A DNA stretch of 43,456 nt from an uncultured Prevotella sp. (GTDB lineage Bacteria > Bacteroidota > Bacteroidia > Bacteroidales > Bacteroidaceae), in the NCBI GenBank assembly GCA_905236455.1, contig CAJOPT010000114.1:1-43456 (forward strand), read 5' to 3'. The notes below the pieces were generated by a model, which saw only the letters and a program-made list of their open reading frames with translations, was not told the DNA's origin and ran no database searches. This document shows positions 41,236-43,456 of the stretch, piece by piece. Position numbers and translations under genes: made by a program. Positions within the stretch are counted from its first letter, which is position 1. Each line of letters begins with the position of its first letter.

Positions 41236-43417
41236 ACTTTTCTCTTACATCACCAGGTAACACTCCATGTTCTTCCTTGAAACACTTAGTGAAGTAGCTC
41301 GGTGCGGTAAATCCAACCTTATAGGCTATCTCGCTAATGGTCTGGTCTGTGGTCTCAAGCAGCTGGCGGGCTTTTGACAGGCGAGTCTTACGTAATAACT
41401 CCACGGGAGAGAATCCGGTAAGCGCTTTCACCTTACGGTATAACTGTACGCGACTGAGACCCAGCTCGGTACCTATATCCTCCACACTAAGATCGCTGTT
41501 GCTCATTTTCTCTTCCACCACATGTCTGAATCGCTGGATGAAAGCATTCTCCACAGGTCGTTCATCAGCAACAGGACTGCCAGTATCACCAACGGCACCA
41601 TCCAGTGTCCGCACGTCTGCGGTAGGTGTCCACAGGTTGCGTAGTTGCTGACGCTGACGCAGAAGGTTGCCGATACGCGCAAGGAGCACATCGGGCTGGA
41701 AAGGTTTGGTGATATAGGCATCGGCTCCACTCTCATAGCCCTCTATCTGATGACAGCTCAAGGAGCGGGCTGTCAACAGGATTACAGGAATATGGCTGGT
41801 AGCGACCTCGCCTTTTACCTTCTGACAAAACTCCAAACCATTCATTACAGGCATCATCACATCGCTGATAATAATATCTGGCACAACCTCACGGGCAGTC
41901 TCCATACCCATCTGTCCGTCTGAGGCTTCATACACCTGATAATACTTCTCCAATATTGTACGCAGATATGTCCTGATGTCGGCATTATCATCAACGATAA
42001 GCACCGAGCCTTCGCCAGCCATATCAGGCATCCCTATTGCCTCTATGTGCTCTTTCAGCAGGTTCATCTCCGTGGCAGGCAAGTCCACATCACCATTACT
42101 CAACAGGTCTGGTGGGGTTAATATCCTGTTTACAAGCATCGTCAACTGACCTGTATTCCGACGAACTATCGCAAGCATCTCAGAAGTATCCTTACTGGCA
42201 TCCCTCATCTCCTGAGTGGCCGCAAGCTGTGTCAGAGGACCTTCAATAAGAGTCAGTGGCGTACGCAACTCATGACTTACCTGAGTATAGAATTTCAGTT
42301 GCGCCTGTGCCATCTGCTCACGCTCCTCATTGATCCGTGCTTTTTGCTTGAAATAAAGATATATGATGACAACGGTCAGTATCAGTAAGGCTATAATGCC
42401 TACAGCCAGAAATGTAATAGTACGCTGAGTGTCTAATTGCTGGAGGTAAGCGTCCGACTTGTCATGCAGACGTGTGAGGTAAGCCGACTGCCTTTCCTTC
42501 TCCTCATTCTGCATCAGCAACACACGAGCATTGTCATGTGTCACCATTGCTGCCATAAGCGGGTTGTCCCTCTTGTAGTCGTTCCCCTCAAGAATATCTA
42601 TTGCCAGTTGCAACACCTGATCACCATGAGTAGGATAGATATATGAAGCCTCAAGCATGGAGTCTAAGACGCATTCTATTCCGTTACCCTTACCTGCCAG
42701 CCCGTCTATACCGCAGTATTTTACTCCTGTGCGACCAAGAGCTTTGAGAGCACCAACAGCCATACGGTCGTTTTGTCCAAATACAAAATCTATCTTTCCC
42801 ATATCACCCTGATAAGCTTTAACGGCATCAAAGGCACTTTTCTCTGTCCAGTCACCTTGCAGAGACGCTACTAATTCTATATCTGGATAGCGACTTAGGG
42901 CATCAGAAAAACCTTTATGCCTCTCTATCGCCGGTGTGGAGCCTTTCAAACCCATGATTTCCAAGACCCTGCCCCTGCCTTTCATGCGCATGGCGATATA
43001 CTGCCCCATCTGCCTGCCCATCTCTTCATTGTCAGCACCGATATAAGAAGTGTACTTATTGGAATTAGTTTTCCTGTCGAAAACAATAACCGGCACACCA
43101 CTGTCATAGGCACGGTCAATGGCTGGAGACACCGTTGTCGCCTGATTTGGCGCAACGATAAGAAGGTCAATACCCAGTGCCACCAAACTGTCTATCTGCT
43201 CTATCTGTCGCTTGTCATTATCACCTGCCGAGGCAAACCGCAGGTCTACTCCTTCATTCAGGTAGGTTCCCATGCGTAGCTCGTCATTCAACTTATCACG
43301 CCATATATCCTGTGAGCATTGTGACACACCAATCACATAACGGGGTTTCTTCTTACCGCATCCTACGATGAGAACTACCGCCATCATACATACTAACAAT
43401 TTCAATATTTGTCGCAT
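41234..43417 (-). CDS. Hybrid two-component system regulator (fructose sensor type) lacking a visible HATPase domain
   Basis: 727 residues from the ATG at 43417; the TTG-started frame to 43444 overlaps the -7 box and is excluded. Order: N-terminal hydrophobic signal/anchor (about 1-20), periplasmic LacI/ribose-binding-like domain (about 26-290, with YVIGVSQCSQDIWRDKLN and DRAYDSGVPVIVFDRKT), transmembrane segment (about 332-355), HisKA with QVSHELRTPLTLIEGPL (H382), receiver with VLIVDDNADIR, IISDVMMPVMNG (D519) and YITKPF (K571), and AraC-type DNA-binding domain (about 630-727). Only about 45 residues lie between the HisKA helices and the receiver, and no N, G1, F or G2 box is present there. 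It is like BT1754, which senses fructose and controls a fructan locus. A normal hybrid regulator has the ATP-binding domain at that point. Confidence 0.9.
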   Translation of the reverse strand: MRQILKLLVCMMAVVLIVGCGKKKPRYVIGVSQCSQDIWRDKLNDELRMGTYLNEGVDLRFASAGDNDKRQIEQIDSLVALGIDLLIVAPNQATTVSPAIDRAYDSGVPVIVFDRKTNSNKYTSYIGADNEEMGRQMGQYIAMRMKGRGRVLEIMGLKGSTPAIERHKGFSDALSRYPDIELVASLQGDWTEKSAFDAVKAYQGDMGKIDFVFGQNDRMAVGALKALGRTGVKYCGIDGLAGKGNGIECVLDSMLEASYIYPTHGDQVLQLAIDILEGNDYKRDNPLMAAMVTHDNARVLLMQNEEKERQSAYLTRLHDKSDAYLQQLDTQRTITFLAVGIIALLILTVVIIYLYFKQKARINEEREQMAQAQLKFYTQVSHELRTPLTLIEGPLTQLAATQEMRDASKDTSEMLAIVRRNTGQLTMLVNRILTPPDLLSNGDVDLPATEMNLLKEHIEAIGMPDMAGEGSVLIVDDNADIRTYLRTILEKYYQVYEASDGQMGMETAREVVPDIIISDVMMPVMNGLEFCQKVKGEVATSHIPVILLTARSLSCHQIEGYESGADAYITKPFQPDVLLARIGNLLRQRQQLRNLWTPTADVRTLDGAVGDTGSPVADERPVENAFIQRFRHVVEEKMSNSDLSVEDIGTELGLSRVQLYRKVKALTGFSPVELLRKTRLSKARQLLETTDQTISEIAYKVGFTAPSYFTKCFKEEHGVLPGDVREK

Positions 43418-43441
43418 TTGGTTCGAAACTTTAGTCACCTG

Positions 43442-43449
43442 CAAAGATA
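43442..43449 (-). promoter_or_regulatory. -7 promoter box of the hybrid regulator gene
   Basis: TATCTTTG (minus strand) fits TAnnTTTG. The start would be near 43435, about 18 nt before the ATG at 43417. The -33 region lies beyond the window. Confidence 0.55.
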
Positions 43450-43456
43450 ATGCAAA

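Noticed and set aside
43418..43444. Longer start (TTG at 43444) for the hybrid regulator
   Set aside because: The TTG overlaps the TATCTTTG promoter box at 43442-43449, so it would not be in the transcript; the ATG at 43417 gives a normal signal sequence.

Overview
The window looks like a chromosome segment of a Prevotella-type member of the Bacteroidales (Bacteroidota). Evidence: SusC/SusD pairs, a hybrid two-component regulator, Bacteroidota promoters with a TAnnTTTG -7 box in front of most transcription units, BspA-like surface proteins, and several secreted proteins that end in the Prevotella-style tail LPKGIYIRNGKK-VVK. No rRNA, tRNA, CRISPR array or intact insertion sequence was seen.

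Layout. (1) 1-423: remnant of an Rpn/PD-(D/E)XK-type transposase-nuclease gene. (2) 424-8331, minus strand: a probable surface-protein operon, in transcription order a 1731-residue secreted repeat protein, a 69-residue peptide, a BspA-like protein with a dockerin, a cohesin-like secreted protein and a second small peptide. (3) 8437-9855: an AAA_14/DUF4143 ATPase preceded by three 52-bp tandem repeats. (4) 9924-13577, plus: secreted GH13 alpha-amylase with a probable starch-binding module, then a GH53 endo-galactanase, then a low-complexity array and a strong terminator. (5) 13576-16193, minus: NAD kinase and an ABC exporter. (6) 16257-18349, plus: a probable small RNA with its own promoter and terminator, then an OmpR-type regulator and its histidine kinase. 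(7) 18420-24541, plus: purL, two half-size chromate transporters and a secreted nuclease, closed by a terminator. (8) 24557-28662, minus: type I pullulanase and a SusA-like neopullulanase. (9) 28750-43449, minus: a fructan utilisation locus in the same order as the Bacteroides thetaiotaomicron levan locus: hybrid sensor-regulator, SusC, SusD, DUF4960 glycan-binding lipoprotein, surface GH32, then from an internal promoter a periplasmic GH32, a sugar/H+ symporter and a fructokinase.

How it works together. Fructan would be bound and cut at the surface (SusD, DUF4960 protein, lipoprotein GH32), imported through SusC, trimmed to fructose by the second GH32, taken up by the symporter and phosphorylated by the fructokinase. 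The hybrid regulator would sense fructose with its LacI-like periplasmic domain. Alpha-glucan would be handled by the secreted amylase, pullulanase and neopullulanase.

Most notable: a 34-bp palindrome with matching half-sites (CGTTCA...TGAACG) lies at both fructan promoters, each time exactly 52 nt upstream of the -7 box, which makes it a strong candidate operator for the hybrid regulator. That regulator appears to lack the whole HATPase domain of its kinase. A separate palindrome, GCAAACGTTTGC, lies 55-56 nt upstream of the -7 boxes of both alpha-glucan units. In both systems the operator at the downstream promoter is nested in the terminator hairpin of the preceding gene. Other points are a candidate small RNA divergent from susC, a palindromic repeat inside the pullulanase coding region that also occurs in the adjacent intergenic region, and a cohesin/dockerin gene pair flanked by two related small peptides. 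All functional assignments come from reading motifs; no database search was run.
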